Assembly (NCBI GenBank): GCA_004154925.1
Contig: QJNS01000068.1
Coordinates: forward strand, 248,001-312,000
DNA: 64,000 nucleotides
Source of the DNA: Monosporascus cannonballus
Taxonomy: Eukaryota; Ascomycota; Sordariomycetes; Xylariales
Direction: 5' to 3'
The stretch's first letter is position 1; the number at the start of each line of letters is the position of its first letter. The notes under the pieces were generated by a model that was not told the DNA's origin, made no database searches, and saw only the letters and a program-made list of their open reading frames with translations. A program made the position numbers and the translations under genes. Positions 10,958-23,700 of this stretch are shown here, one piece after another.

Positions 10958-12880
10958 TTAGTTATAAGTGCTATATATTAAAGCGCAATCCGAATTATAA
11001 ATTAATTAAATTAAAAAAATTAGATCTTAAAGCGTAAATTAAGTATTTTATAAGTTATGATTTTACGAATATATATAAGGTATGAGTACCGAAGTTCGAA
11101 AAAGTATTCGTTATACAAAATATAATCTATGACGAAATAAAGTTTTTCAGTAAGGATAACGTATTAAGGCATTTGAAAAAAAAATTAAAAACTTCGAAAA
11201 CCTATTAACGAAAGTAAAATTACTTAAAGAGTTAGCGGCTAATAAGATTATTTTTAAAAAACAGAATTCGGAAATAAAAGATGTAAAAAGTATAAAAAAT
11301 ATAAATATTTTTTGTATAAATAGAATTCGAAAACAAAAAGGATTTTCGACGAAATTGTCGTAGGGTATAAAATTAACCTTGAAAAAATAAGTTGGGATAA
11401 GTTCTTATAGCTATTAAAGTTAATTAAAAGCATAATATATATAAATTACATTAACTTAATACTTAAATAATTTGTGTAACACAATATAGAAAAAAATTAT
11501 AATACGAAAATAATCTAAAACTATTGCAGGAAAAAAATTGCTTTTATAACTTCCGCGAATATATGGTGGTTAGCTTAGAGATACAAACGTTTATTATTAA
11601 AAAGAAATTCGTTTTTTTTTTCGAAAAAACTTAGCAAAATGTAAGATAATGGACAGCTGTGAGCTGGAGTGAACTGATCTTCGACCGGTCGTAGAGCAGA
11701 TTCCAAGAAGTGAGTGTATTAGGTTACTTCCATCTGGCGCTTCTTACTAGCTGCTAGATGGTTATTTGTACTAGCGCGTAGGTCTATAGCTGGTCGAACA
11801 CCAGCTGCAGCTCTGTAGGAGCTGTATTTTTATATAAAACTATTTAAAAACGTACACAAATTAACAAATTACTTTATAAAAGAGTAATATTACGTAACCT
11901 AAATAATTTATTTTCGAAAACATAACGCCTTTAGATTATAATAAAAAGTAAGTATTAAAATTGCGAAAAACTATTAAATGTTTTATAGCAAATAAATGTT
12001 CATTTCTAAATTTAACAAGCACGAAATACTTTAAAAGTATAAAACGAAGTTTATAATTTATGAAAATTACTAAAAAGCAAGAAATTTACTTATAAAAATA
12101 ATAACGTTAGCAGAAATAGTGTTAAAATCGACTTTCGCTATAGCCACGAAATTCGACTTTAAGCTTACGCGGTTAAACGCCGTTAACGCCTTCGTTTATA
12201 GCGATTTGAATAAAAAGGTCTATATAAAAATGCCTTTAAGATTTACAAAAAAAAGGTATTTAAGCTTAGGAAAGTTTTATATAGCTTAAAAAGGTTGTTT
12301 TTTTTGTAGTAGAAAATGCTTATAAAAGCTTTTAGAAACTTGAATTTCAGTAAGGTCCTTTAAGAGCCCTATATAATGTTGAAAGATAGTATAATCACAT
12401 TTTTTTTTCGTAGACAATATCGTATTGAAATATAAAAAGAAATAATAAAAGCGATTGTTAATCTAAAAAACGGTTTAAGATTAATAAGTTTAGAAAGCTT
12501 AAATAATTTTTAAAAATGCATATTTTATAATACAAAAACGTTAAATCGATTTAGCTATTATAAAAGTTGTATATGAAAAGGATAATAGATTAACATTAAA
12601 TTAATATTACTAAAAGAGTTTTTCGTATTTTAATAAATTAGTACGAATTTCTTTCGTTCGAAAAAAACGGTAACGAATAAGCAGTAAAAGCTATATTAGA
12701 AAAAGGTCGACTCGATTTCTTTCGCTGTTATTTCTATGCGCCCTAATATTGCGTTCGTTATTATACGGTTATTATATTTGAATTAACGTCTATTAGAACT
12801 TTATTACCAAATTATTAATTAGATAATTCGTTACTTGTATTATACCTGGAAGTTCGCGATATAATACGAGGGTGATAAGG
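10958..12880 (+). mobile_element. Element K, left part: Ty1/copia pol (RT region), RIP-inactivated
   Basis: From about 11020 the plus strand reads like the region after a copia integrase core (LDLKA, then ISYDFTNIYKV, VPKFEKV). A reverse transcriptase follows: KFDFKLTRLNAVNAFVYSDL near 12150-12200, then the active-site box as FVDN (expected YVDD) at 12407-12418. The start of RNase H, SMRPNIAFVI and RYLYYTWKFAI, comes near 12740-12860. The frame is broken at 12880 by element J and resumes at 41428. Gag, protease, most of integrase and the 5' LTR are missing; the left junction with copy B at about 10957 is a deletion or recombination point. Confidence 0.75.
11640..11834 (-). repeat. Solo LTR of gypsy family J (195 bp)
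   Basis: The plus strand starts TGTAAGATAATGG, which is the reverse complement of the J LTR 3' end. It is flanked by CAAAA (11635-11639) and TAAAA (11835-11839), a duplication with one C-to-T change. Inserted in the copia K pol region. About 10 bp shorter than the other copies. Confidence 0.8.
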
Positions 12881-13087
12881 TGTAAGATAATGGACAGCTG
12901 TAAGCTTAGGTAAGGTGATCTCCGACTAGTTATAAAACGTATTCCAAGAAATGAATGTATTAGGTTACTTCCATCTGGCGTTTCCTACTAGCTGCTAAAT
13001 GGTGGATTTATATTAATAACTGAGTCGGTGGCTTATTGGTGGCTGGTCGGCTACCAGTTTTAGTTTTATAAGGGTTGTATTTTTATA
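12881..13087 (-). repeat. 3' LTR of element J (207 bp)
   Basis: Plus strand starts TGTAAGATAATGG. The right side adjoins an A/G-rich tract on the minus strand (AAAAAAGAAAAATAAT), a plausible polypurine tract. It matches 41222-41427 and the solo copies at 7572, 11640 and 39152. Confidence 0.8.
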
Positions 13088-13819
13088 ATTATTTTTCTTT
13101 TTTAAGCTGTTAGTTCTTAATAGCATTATTATTAATCTGATATAACGTATTTTGCAAATTTAATTACGTATATTTGCCGATAATTCCCCGTTATATTATG
13201 TTTTAAGTGGTTACTATAATAATTAATGCGTATTATATTACGTAATTATTTATATTCCATTTAGTCTTTTTATTATAATCTGTTTTTACCCTTATTTTGT
13301 TTTTTTCTTTGGCGCTTATATTTCTATTTTTTTGGCATACGTGTTCCCTTTGGTTTTCCTTTTTTTTATTTCGTTTTCTTTATTTGTTTTATTTATAATT
13401 TCCGTTTTTTCTTTTCGTTCGCTATATATTTTTATAAGAAACTTTACGAAAAGTAATACTTTAATAATAATAATAATTGAGATTTTTTTTAAAGTTATAC
13501 GTTTAACGTCGAAAGTAAAATATATATTAGTTGTATTATAGATAGTAATAAGCTATATTATATTTACGTAATATAACGTTATTTCGATTATCGTACGATT
13601 TTCGTTTAAGTTCCGAGCATTTTAAATTACGCTATTGACAATTATTATTATAAGACTTTTTACCCGATAAGTTATTATTTCTAATGTTATTAATATTGCC
13701 GCTTGATTTCCGTTTATATTCCGATCGTTTTTAAGAGTGCCATTTAAACGGTCTTTTAATTTGGTACCGATAATTAGGAATTAATCGACGAACTCGAAAA
13801 AGTTCGTATTGCGGATACC
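13088..13819 (-). other. 3' untranslated end of element J, left of insertion C
   Basis: AT-rich sequence belonging to J. It holds a decayed hairpin at 13104-13125 (AAGCTGTTAG, TTC, then TTAATAGCA) next to the putative polypurine tract. A 69-codon plus-strand open frame (13332-13541) is very rich in Phe, Ile and Leu and probably reflects T-rich sequence, although its antisense position relative to J parallels the antisense ORFs of families 1 and 3. No domain recognised. Confidence 0.5.
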
Positions 13820-14193
13820 TGTTACGGCTCAACAAGCTTCGGCCGCAAAAAACGGTCAGACCAGGATTATACGGACTACCACCGGGTTACGTGACGGTGA
13901 TCACTGCCAAGCCAATGATCATCAGTAATTAAAGGTAATCCTAAGCGATTATGATTATTACTAGTTACGTAATTAGAAGTAATTAAGTTTAAAAAAAGGA
14001 AATATATATGTTTATTATTTCCATAATTCAAATAATTTCAACTTGCAATAAAATATTATTACTTAAAGCATTTTTGGAATTACGAAACGTAATATGATTA
14101 CTGTATTTATTACTTAGATTTTTACGATATTCCTGCTAATATAAACTCGTACGATTAAAATTTAATAATTGGTTAAATTATTTAGCCGTTATA
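13820..14193 (+). repeat. 5' LTR of element C (374 bp)
   Basis: Starts TGTTACGGCTC and ends CCGTTATA (decayed CCGTCACA). It contains TTACGTGA near 13895, a half-mutated form of the TCACGTGA palindrome. Matches 20338-20712. Confidence 0.85.
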
Positions 14194-16299
14194 CGTTATA
14201 AGTTTGTATTTAATAATACCGTCAAACTTTAAAGAATATCGATTAACGCTATGTCTATTAGCAAACAGCTCGAATAACCTATTTACTAAGTCCCTGATTA
14301 CCCGGATATTAAAATAAAATCCGAAAAAAAAGGAAAAGCCTTATCTTTTTTGCGAAGAAATTTTTTAACGTTTGGATGCTATAAACAAACGTATTATTCA
14401 GCTAAAGAAAGATAATAATAACCTTATAACGTCCTTTTAGGCCGCTTAAAAAACTTAAAAAGAAAAAAAAGTTTTTCGAAATTAAAAAACCTTTTTAGAA
14501 CAAACCAGGTTATTCAGCTAAATTTCATTAAGAAATTAAGAAAAGTTTTTAAACCTTTTAAATTAGAACTTTTCGACGAAACCTTAATTAAGTTATACTT
14601 ATTTTTGATTTAATGCCGAGCATGTTTTAGATATTTTCTTATTTGACTTATTATATTTATTATACGAATTAAGTTTATAGTTAAACGATTTATAAAAATT
14701 ACGGTTATTTAGTTTAAGCCCGTTATAAAAAAAATACGTTATTTTGCCACTCGAAAAACAGAACCCAAAAATAATACAAATTTATAACGATTACGAAAAA
14801 TTCGAGCAAATATTAACGACGGTTTTCGAAATAATAAACGAAAAAATAAAAGCCGAAATGCAAATTTAATAATTACGATAAAAAGGATTAATATTTAGTT
14901 ACGGCAGTATGCCAATTTAATTAACCGTTAAGCTAAACTGGGAATAAAAAGCATTAATGGCCAAGTTTTTCGACGGCCTGAAAAAAAAGTATAAAAAAGA
15001 ATTTTTTAAACTTAACCGGCCTAATTATTTATCGGATTATATCGTTATGGTAATTAAAATTAACAATCGATAATACATATAGCGCATTAAAGGTATTAAA
15101 AAAATAATAATAAACCCCGACATACGGCTAATACCAGCGTTCCTTAACGCAGTAACACTTTTTACGATACAGAACTAGGGCCTATAGAACTAGGAGCTAT
15201 CTATAGGAAAAACTGGAGCCAGACCAAATGCTATAATTGTAACAAAATAAAACATAAGGCAGCATTGTACAAAGTATTTAAGAAACACCGTCAAAATAAC
15301 TGGAAACTAATATCTAAGGGATAATCTAAAAAGAATCAAAAAACGGAAGTAAATCCATTAACATAATTCAGCCTAAGTACATATTAGGCTCCCCTTAGCA
15401 AAAAGTCCAATAAAAATCATTATAATAAGAAATCCGACGAAAAATACGAAAAACCAGAAAACTAACTTAATAAGTATCGCGAATACAATAAAAAACATTA
15501 TAAGAATAATTACGCAAATACTAGAATTAAGCAGCAAAAGTCTGTCCCGGAACTTTTGATCGATACGGAAAAATATATGTCGTACATTGTCGACGACGAA
15601 AATATCTCGATTACGAAAAATGGAAATAATATATTTATGAAATAATTACCGGTATATACTATAAGGGATTCGATTTTCTAAACCGTAGCGGAGATAACAA
15701 AAAACGATAAGCAATAATATTAACATTTTCGATCTATAGCCCCAGAAGATATTTAATAATTGGCCGAAACAAAAAGTTAACCCGAAAAAAAAACAGTGCC
15801 CGCAGAAAAACCTGTTTTTGTTATTTTTAATAATATAACTATTAAACGAAAAAAGAATTAATCTAGCATATAATGGAAAAATGGTGCCAAAAATTATTAG
15901 AGATTTTAATTTTTAATTAACATGTATTACGGATTTTTACGAGAAGAAAGTTATTAAAAAAATGCGTTAATTTATAAAAAGTCTTTAAAACGATAATCAA
16001 AATAACGCATAATAGAATATAGTTGCAAATATGAAAAAACAATTTACTCGATAAAAAGAAATATTATAACAAAATTAAAAATAATTAATATAGTTCGAAA
16101 AAACAATACGCCGACAATGATAACAAATATAATACCTTAACGCGTTAAACGAAGAAATACAGACAAGGTTTAACATATTTAAATAGAAATTAAAAAAAGG
16201 TTACTTATAAAAAAGCTACAAAATAACAAAACCCAGAAAAATTAAAGGGAATTTCTGAAAAAGGCTTTAAACGCAACGATAAGAACCGTTGATAACTTT

Positions 16300-18900
16300 A
16301 TCACTTTGGATATACGAATCGAAACGCATTAATATGTCGTAATAGTAAACTACGGAACTTTAAATAAGAATTATATTACACCAGATATGGTCAATAAGCT
16401 CAAATTGCTATAGAAATATAAGTTGGAACCGTATATAATAACGAATGCCGAAAATTAAAAATTCACTTACGATAACGAAAAAATTATACGCGAAATTAAT
16501 CACCTCGACATTTTCGTCTAAGAACAATACTAAATAGTTAATTACGATATAATCTTAAAATTACTATGGATACGCCAATACGGAATTTTAATTAACGAAA
16601 AAACTGGCCAGGTAAAGTTTATCTTATATTTTTTTAGTAAATAAAAAAATAATATCTCAATATTCGATCGATGTTGACGACAAATACAAATATAAGGATA
16701 CGATAAAAACGTTATTACCTAATGAGATAAAATATAAGAAAAAAAATAGATATTAAAGAAAAATACAACGTATTATTAGTACTATCAAAATAAAATTAAA
16801 GCAATTAAATAACAATTTAAGGTAATAATAACGCAAAAAGTCAAAGGATTTAGCCAATATATTACCATAGTATCACAAATACGAACAGCTCTTTAGAAAG
16901 AAACTTGACATGAAACTACTAGAACATAGCGAATAAAATTATGAAATAATTTGCAAAAAAGATTTTCGACGAAGTTTTACCTTATCTATAACCTTAACAG
17001 AAATAAGCTACGTACTCTTAAAAAATACCTGGAAAATCGGTTATAAAAATAATTTTAACATTCGAAATTACTAATAAAATACCCTATATTTTTCGTACCC
17101 AAAAAAACGGGAAATTACGACTTATTGTTAATTATCGACAATTAAACGACATTATTATTAAAGATCGAATACCATTACCCTAATTATAGAAATAAAAAAC
17201 CAACTTTATAAAATCAATAATTTACAATATTCGACCCCAGAAATAAATATAACTATATTAAAATCAAAAGAAAATATAAATAAAAAATAACCTTTAAAAC
17301 AAAATACGGATTATTTAAATATTTAATTACATGAATAGGATTTACGAACGTACCAGCAACTTTCTAACGGATAATAAACTATATATTACGAAAATATCTT
17401 GATATTTTCGTCGTTTATTATTTCGACGATATTTTCATATTCTTAAAAACGCAAAAAACATACGTAAAATACGTTTATAAACTTTGTTAAACTTTACAGA
17501 ACGCAAAACTATTCGTTAACGCAGAAAAAAATTAATTCCATAAATAAAAAATAAAATACCTAGGATGTATCATTACCCTAGAACATATTAGGATAAACCT
17601 TAAAAAAATTACTATAATTATAAAATAACAAACGCCAATAATAATTAAAAAGGTACAGGTATTTCTTAAATTCGCCAACTATTATAAGAAGTTTATTCGA
17701 AACTTTAGCAAAATCACTATACCCCTAACGAACCTTAGGAAAAAAAAGTTGAAATGGACATCAAATACGGAAAAGGTATTTCAGGATATTAAGAATACAA
17801 ATATTAACCAATTAATATTAATTATATATAATTTAAACCGCCCTATTAAGCTAAAAACCGATAATATAGATTACGCGTTAAACGTAATACTCGGGTAACA
17901 AAATAATTAAAGCAAATTACACCTTATTATTTTCTTTTTAAAGAAATTAAAAGGAACCGAATTTAATTACGGTATTCCAAATAAGGAATTTATGGCCATT
18001 ATTATGATATTCCGAAAGTTTAGTTATTTCTTAAAGAGAAACTTATACCAAATCAAAGTTTATACGGATTATCAAAATCTTACCCGTTTTATTACGACCA
18101 GGAAACTTATAGGACAATAATTAAAATACGCAAAAAGATTAGCGAATTTCGATTCCGTTATTATTTACAGAAAAAACTTAGAGAACGGCAAAGTAAATAC
18201 CTTAAATAAACGACCAAACCTCGAAAAGAAATTGATCAAAATTAATTATATAATTTTCGATATTATTACAAAAAGATATTTATGCTTACGACAAATTGCA
18301 ACAATTCGAGTAATACCTTTTAATATGTATCAGAAAATCTAGTAATATGACGACGGTCTTTTAGAAAATCAAAAGAAAAACAAAATACAAATTCCAGAAA
18401 AATATCAGAAAAGTCTAATACGAAAAATATACCAACATTAGTTATACGGACATTCAGGGATTCACAAAACTTCAAAACCATTCCGACGTACATATTCTTT
18501 TCTTAAAATAAAATTAACAGTACAGAAAATTATATAGCAATGCGATATTTGCGCCAGAACAAAAGTAGAACGACATAAGCTATACGGAAAATTATAACTA
18601 TTACTAGTTACAAAGCGACCATGGTATTTAGTTATATTCAATTTCATTATTAAACTTTTTATGTCAAAAAATCCAATTATAGAAATATATTACGATAGCA
18701 TTTTCGTAATCGTTGATCGATTTACGAAACCTTTTTATTTTTTACCATATTATGACGACATAAACGCCGAAAAAATAGCATATATTTTCTTTAAATATAT
18801 TTTTAATCTATACGGATTATTTATAGAAATTATCTTAAACAAAAGATCGATATTTGTATTAACATTTTGATAAGGTCTAATAGCAAAAATTAGCTTAAAT
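16300..18900 (+). pseudogene. pol pseudogene of element C (protease, RT, RNase H, integrase)
   Basis: The best-preserved pol of family 1 in the window. In order: NYG protease site; INHLDIFV; RT with GLFKYLIT, FTNVPATF and YFDDIFIF; SKITIPLTNL and KLKW at the RT/RNase H border; GTEFNYGIPNKEFMAII in RNase H; then the HHCC zinc finger and the integrase core. Stops are mostly TAA/TAG at expected Trp and Gln positions. Known function of the family: reverse transcription and integration of the element. It cannot be expressed as a protein now. Confidence 0.85.
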
Positions 18901-19633
18901 TATAAATTATCCAATATATTTAAATTTTACATTAATAAATAAACAAAACGGAAAAATTAAACTTGAAAATTGTATTTAAAATATTATATTAATTACGAAG
19001 AAAATATCTGGGTTACAAAAATATTAATTGCATAATTAGCTTATAATACCAATTATTACGAAAATATCAAAACACTAATAGTAAACGCAAATTTCGGTTT
19101 TATTTTAAGAATGTATAAAAAATTACGTAACGATAATCCAATTAATATTAAAATAATTTTTACGTTAAAATAATTACGACAATTGTATTAAAAAATAAAA
19201 ACAGAACTAGAATTCGTATAAAATCGAATAAACAAATATTATAACTAAGAAAAGTTAAAGGGATTAACTTTCGAAAAAAAAGATATTTTTTTGATTACAA
19301 AACCTATTTAAGTAAAATAACCGAATACAAATTTCGATTTTAAATATATCGGTTTATATAAAATCACTAAGAAAATCTTAGAAAATAATTACTGATTAAA
19401 ACTTTTACCAAAAATTAAATTCTCTTGAATTTTTGGGATTTTTTAATTTAAATTAAGAGCAAATATAATTCAAACATATAAGATATAAAACAATATACAA
19501 CTGGAAAATAAGTAAATATACGAAGTAAAAAGAATTTTTAATATGCAAAAATAAAACGGATTTACCCAGTACCTAATTAAGTAGAAAAAGTACCCGGATT
19601 CCGAAAATACCTAGGAACCCGCCAAAAGTTTTA

Positions 19634-20245
19634 TTAACGTCTAACGCTTATTAAAAAGTTTTTATTAATAACGATAGGCGCATCTTAATTTATAGTTAAC
19701 CAATTAATAACCGGGATATTAGGCCAGCCGATCGCAATTTACGTTAACGTAACAGCCGTAACGGTAGCTTCTAATTATTTCTATTTTTAATGGTTTTATT
19801 CCTTTAATTCGTTTAATAACTAAAGCTTACGTTATATTATAATAACACTTTTTGAACGAATTAAGGTCTTTTGTTTACGCAAATAAATAAAACGGGAAAA
19901 AACTTTATTTATTTTTTATACGACATTAAACCTTAAAATAAAGCCGTTAAAGTTTTAATAATTACTTTTCAGTAAACGTATTTTTACGTTCTGAATATTA
20001 ATATTTACCGCAAATATTTTGTAAAAAAAAAGCAATATACCGGTATTATCATAGAATCGATTTCGATTAATACATTTTTTATACCTTAAAATATTTTTTA
20101 TCATTTTATATTTTAAATATTTGGAAAAATAATAAAAATAAGGCATAGTTTCGTACCTGAATTCGTTAAGAGTTTTTACCAAATTAATATGACGAATACT
20201 AAAAGGACGAGAAACCGGACGAATTTTGAAAATACGAGACGACAT
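19634..20245 (-). pseudogene. Antisense ORF of gypsy element C, ATG retained
   Basis: Starts ATG at 20245 with SSRIFKIRPVSRPF, open for 96 codons to 19955. The same frame then continues through RIP-type stops as LRKQKTLIRSKSV, LLNELKE, ATVTAVTLT, AIGWPNIPVINW and FLISVRR-stop. The span of 612 bp is exactly 204 codons, so the frame has no indel. It is read from the strand opposite to gag-pol, beside the 3' LTR. GTAAGT is at 20276-20271 on the same strand. It matches A, B, G and H, and the family-3 versions in E and F more weakly (PYFYYF versus PYFNYF, MIKNILRY versus IIKNILNY). Function unknown. Confidence 0.75.
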
Positions 20246-20337
20246 GGTTTAGAAAGTAAGAAAAAAAAGTACTTACCGAATGAAAAAAATAAAAAAATAA
20301 AATTTTGAAGGTAAGATTTTTGGAAAAAGGAAAATCG

Positions 20338-20712
20338 TATTACGGCTTAATAAATTTTGGCCGCAAGAAACAATTAAACCAGGATTACATAAACTATCAC
20401 CGGGTTACGTAACGGTAATCACTGCCAAGCCAGTAATTATTAATAATTAAAAGTAATTTTAAATAATTATGAATATTATCAATTACATAATTAGGAATAA
20501 TTAAACTCAAAAGAATATATATATATACGTTTATTATTTTTACAATTTAAATAGTTTTAGCTTATAATATAATATCGTTACCTAAGATACCCTTGGAATT
20601 ACGAAACGTAATACGACTACTGTATTTATTGCTTAGATTTCCACGATACTTTTGCCAACATAAACCCGTACAACTAATGTTTAATAGTTGGATAAACCCT
20701 CTAGCCGTCAAA
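20338..20712 (+). repeat. 3' LTR of element C (375 bp)
   Basis: Starts TATTACGGC (TG mutated to TA) and ends CCGTCAAA. Followed by ATATC, the right-hand target duplication, and then by element J sequence. Confidence 0.85.
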
Positions 20713-23700
20713 ATATCTAATACGAACGTTCCGACGTAACTGCGATCGGTCGTCGATTCGACGTCCTTTGCAAGGCCGAATTCGCCTTTAACGCGGTTAT
20801 TATTAAGAAATATCGTTTTTTTAATATAACGAAAATTGATTTCCGATCGTTCGTTATAATTACGGAAATCCAGTTTTAATATTGTTTTATAGATTTGTAA
20901 ATTTAAGTCCGTTTTGTGAATATTACGATCTTTTTCTTATTATTTCGCGATTAATTTCTAATTAGGCCTAATTCAAAGGTGTTTCTATAAGTAAAGTAAT
21001 TTTCGAAAGCCGTTATATTGTTACGTTTCCTGTTTACGAATATTTTCCGCCCGTTTTCTGACATTTTAACGAAATTTCGATATTTATTAATAATTATAAT
21101 TAAAAAATAGTTTTATGCACTAACGTTATTATTAAATCTAAATATATTAAGCGCTTTAAGGACGGCGCCTTATTCCCGATTAATAATAAATTATATTTTA
21201 ATTATTTGTACTCTTTTTTATAAGGAATAAAACGTTTTTAAGTTTATTTCGAATTTTACGCCTAATAAATTTAATAAACCTACTTACCTTTTGCCGTTAT
21301 ATATTTTTCGATCGTTTTCAGATATTTTTATATTAATTTCCTTAATATACTTATTAAGTGCCAATTAATGGAAAACTTAATAATTAAATGCGAAACTCTA
21401 TTTTCGAAATAAAAGTGCAACTTTTTTTCATATTATCTATAAGTTTTTGACTAATATACGATAAATCAAATATCTACCAAAAACCTAAAAGTTATTATAT
21501 AATTAAATAATATTTTAACATTAATATTTTAATTTTCTTTAGAATTATGTTTTGTAATTTTTATAATTATTAAGTAATAAATTTCCGATCGAGCTGTTAT
21601 TATTTTATAATCTTTAAATCGTCCTATTTTCTATATACGTATTTAATTTTTTTTATAAGGCTGTAATATCTTAGGCGTATATTTAAGGTACTTTTACGAC
21701 TTTTTCGTATTGTATTTAGCGGGCCAGCTTTTTTATTTAATTAGATATTTGTGTTACCCCTTACTATCTCGATAACAGACGATAGTTTTTATTATTTATT
21801 TTTTTCTATTTTTTATTAGGTCCGATGACGCTATCTAGATGTCATCCGGTGTCTAGTTATATTACAGTTTTAATAAAAATATTGAAAATACATTATATAT
21901 CTATTAGTATTTAATAAACAGAATTATTTGATATATCTGAGAACTTATTTGCTTTTTAATTACAGCCTGAATATAAATAAGTACGAACTTTTTAATTTTA
22001 AACTTAAAGTGTTTGGTTAACGAATTTACTTATTATTTTGGTTAAAATTCTATAAACGTATAATATTAATTATAAGACTTTTTCTGTGCTGCAGGTATTT
22101 TTTTCTAATATTCGTATGTTGCTTAACGAATAGCCGTTATCTTTTCGAAATATTTCTTAATTCTTTATATCTATTTTTTAAATTTTTATACAACATATTT
22201 TATTATCTTTAAATAATATTTATATCAGGTTTCGAATAGAAAACGGCCGGCATATACGTTTTGTGTATTTATATATATAAATTCCGCATTTTGAAATAAC
22301 TTTATTTAATTATTTTAATGCTTATTAACGTAATTGCGGAAGTAATATTTTAGGATTTGATAAATATGTTCTCTTTACTTATCGGTTTGCAAATAATAAA
22401 CGGTCGATATTTACCGCTTAATTTTCGTTTTTCGTAAAGTTCTGCCTATAATTAATTCGTTAACAGCTTATTTTTATTATGAATAGTTCTAGTTAACGTA
22501 TCGATTTTGTATTCGATTTCGTTATAAAATAATTGGGCTAATTTGATTACGGTTAAAGATTTAATTATAGCAATAAATAATTTCAATTTCGTAAAGCGAT
22601 TAACGATTACTAAGATTACGTCGTACTTTAACCCGTTTAAATCTAAGTTTTTAGAAAACCCCGTAATATAATTTAACGATTATTTTTAAAAAAAAAGTAC
22701 GTAAGTAACAGTAGGGGCTGTAATTATCCATATAATTTATGGCGTAACTTTATTATATTTTGGCAATTCGGATATTACTTAGTATACTTTCGGATATCGT
22801 TTATTATATTGTTTTAATAAAAATTTCGAGTTATTAATTTTAACGTACGAATATATTCTGTATGTTTTGCCCTTAAATTATTACAATATTAGTTAATTAA
22901 TTATTTTTATAAAACGCCTTATAATAAGATTACGAATTTATTTCGATAATATAAAACTTTATTTCAATTTAAAAAATATCCTTTTTTATTTCGGCTTAAC
23001 ATCTAATTATCCAGATTAATTTCATAATATTTAAGTTTTTAATTTGCAGTTTTCGAACTTGATCGTAAAACTATTAGAATGCTTTAAGCTATTATACCGT
23101 TCCCTTTTTAGTTAATTTTTTAGCTAAAAAATATAAAACGTATTGGTTATAAAAAATAATTTTATTACCAGTTTCGTTTTTTCTAAGATTTTCGGAATCC
23201 CATCATATTATAATTGTAATTTGCAGTTACCGTTTTTTAACCGTTAATTGTATTATTATTACGATTTGTATTTATAATATTATTTACAAGTAATAAATTT
23301 AGCAGATATATAATTCTTTATTTTCTTTTTTTTTCGAAAGCTTTTTGCAATTATATAACGAAGGTTTTCCGCTTTTTTTACCCCGATAGTAATTATTTAA
23401 ATTTTCGTTACCTAAAATCTATTTGGAAATTTTGTAACGAACAAATTTCTCATTAATTTTATAAAGCTTTTTGCCTTTTTATAAAATTTTAAATCGCGTT
23501 ATATATTCACGACCGTCTTGCTTAGTTTTTTCGGCAATTATTTGTAAGTTCGAATATTTTAAATAACGTAAGGATTACGTTTTTACTGGCGATTTTTCTT
23601 AATATATAATCCGGGCGTTTAAATAGCTTATTAGTTAAATTAATAGCGTCCGATTAATATTAGATCTTAAAATTAAATTATATAAGGCGGTAAACTTATC

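Larger units (their letters stand above)
13820..20712 (+). mobile_element. Element C: complete family-1 Ty3/gypsy element, RIP-inactivated
   Basis: 5' LTR 13820-14193 and 3' LTR 20338-20712 (374/375 bp), flanked by ATACC and ATATC (C-to-T change in a 5 bp duplication); inserted in element J. Gag carries a zinc knuckle at 15229-15270 (CYNCNKIKHKAALY, last Cys lost). The protease motif is NYG-T at 16348-16356, which fits DCG-T after two G-to-A changes. The RT box is YFDD at 17419-17430, with RNase H near 17820-18200. The integrase zinc domain is near 18430-18565 (GHSGIHKTSKPFRRTYSF, QCDICARTK), and the core begins with YDSIFVIVDRFTK near 18690. The longest remaining sense frame is 69 codons (18661-18870). 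An antisense ORF precedes the 3' LTR, whose adjacent tract GGAAAAAGGAAAATCG is the polypurine tract. Confidence 0.9.
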
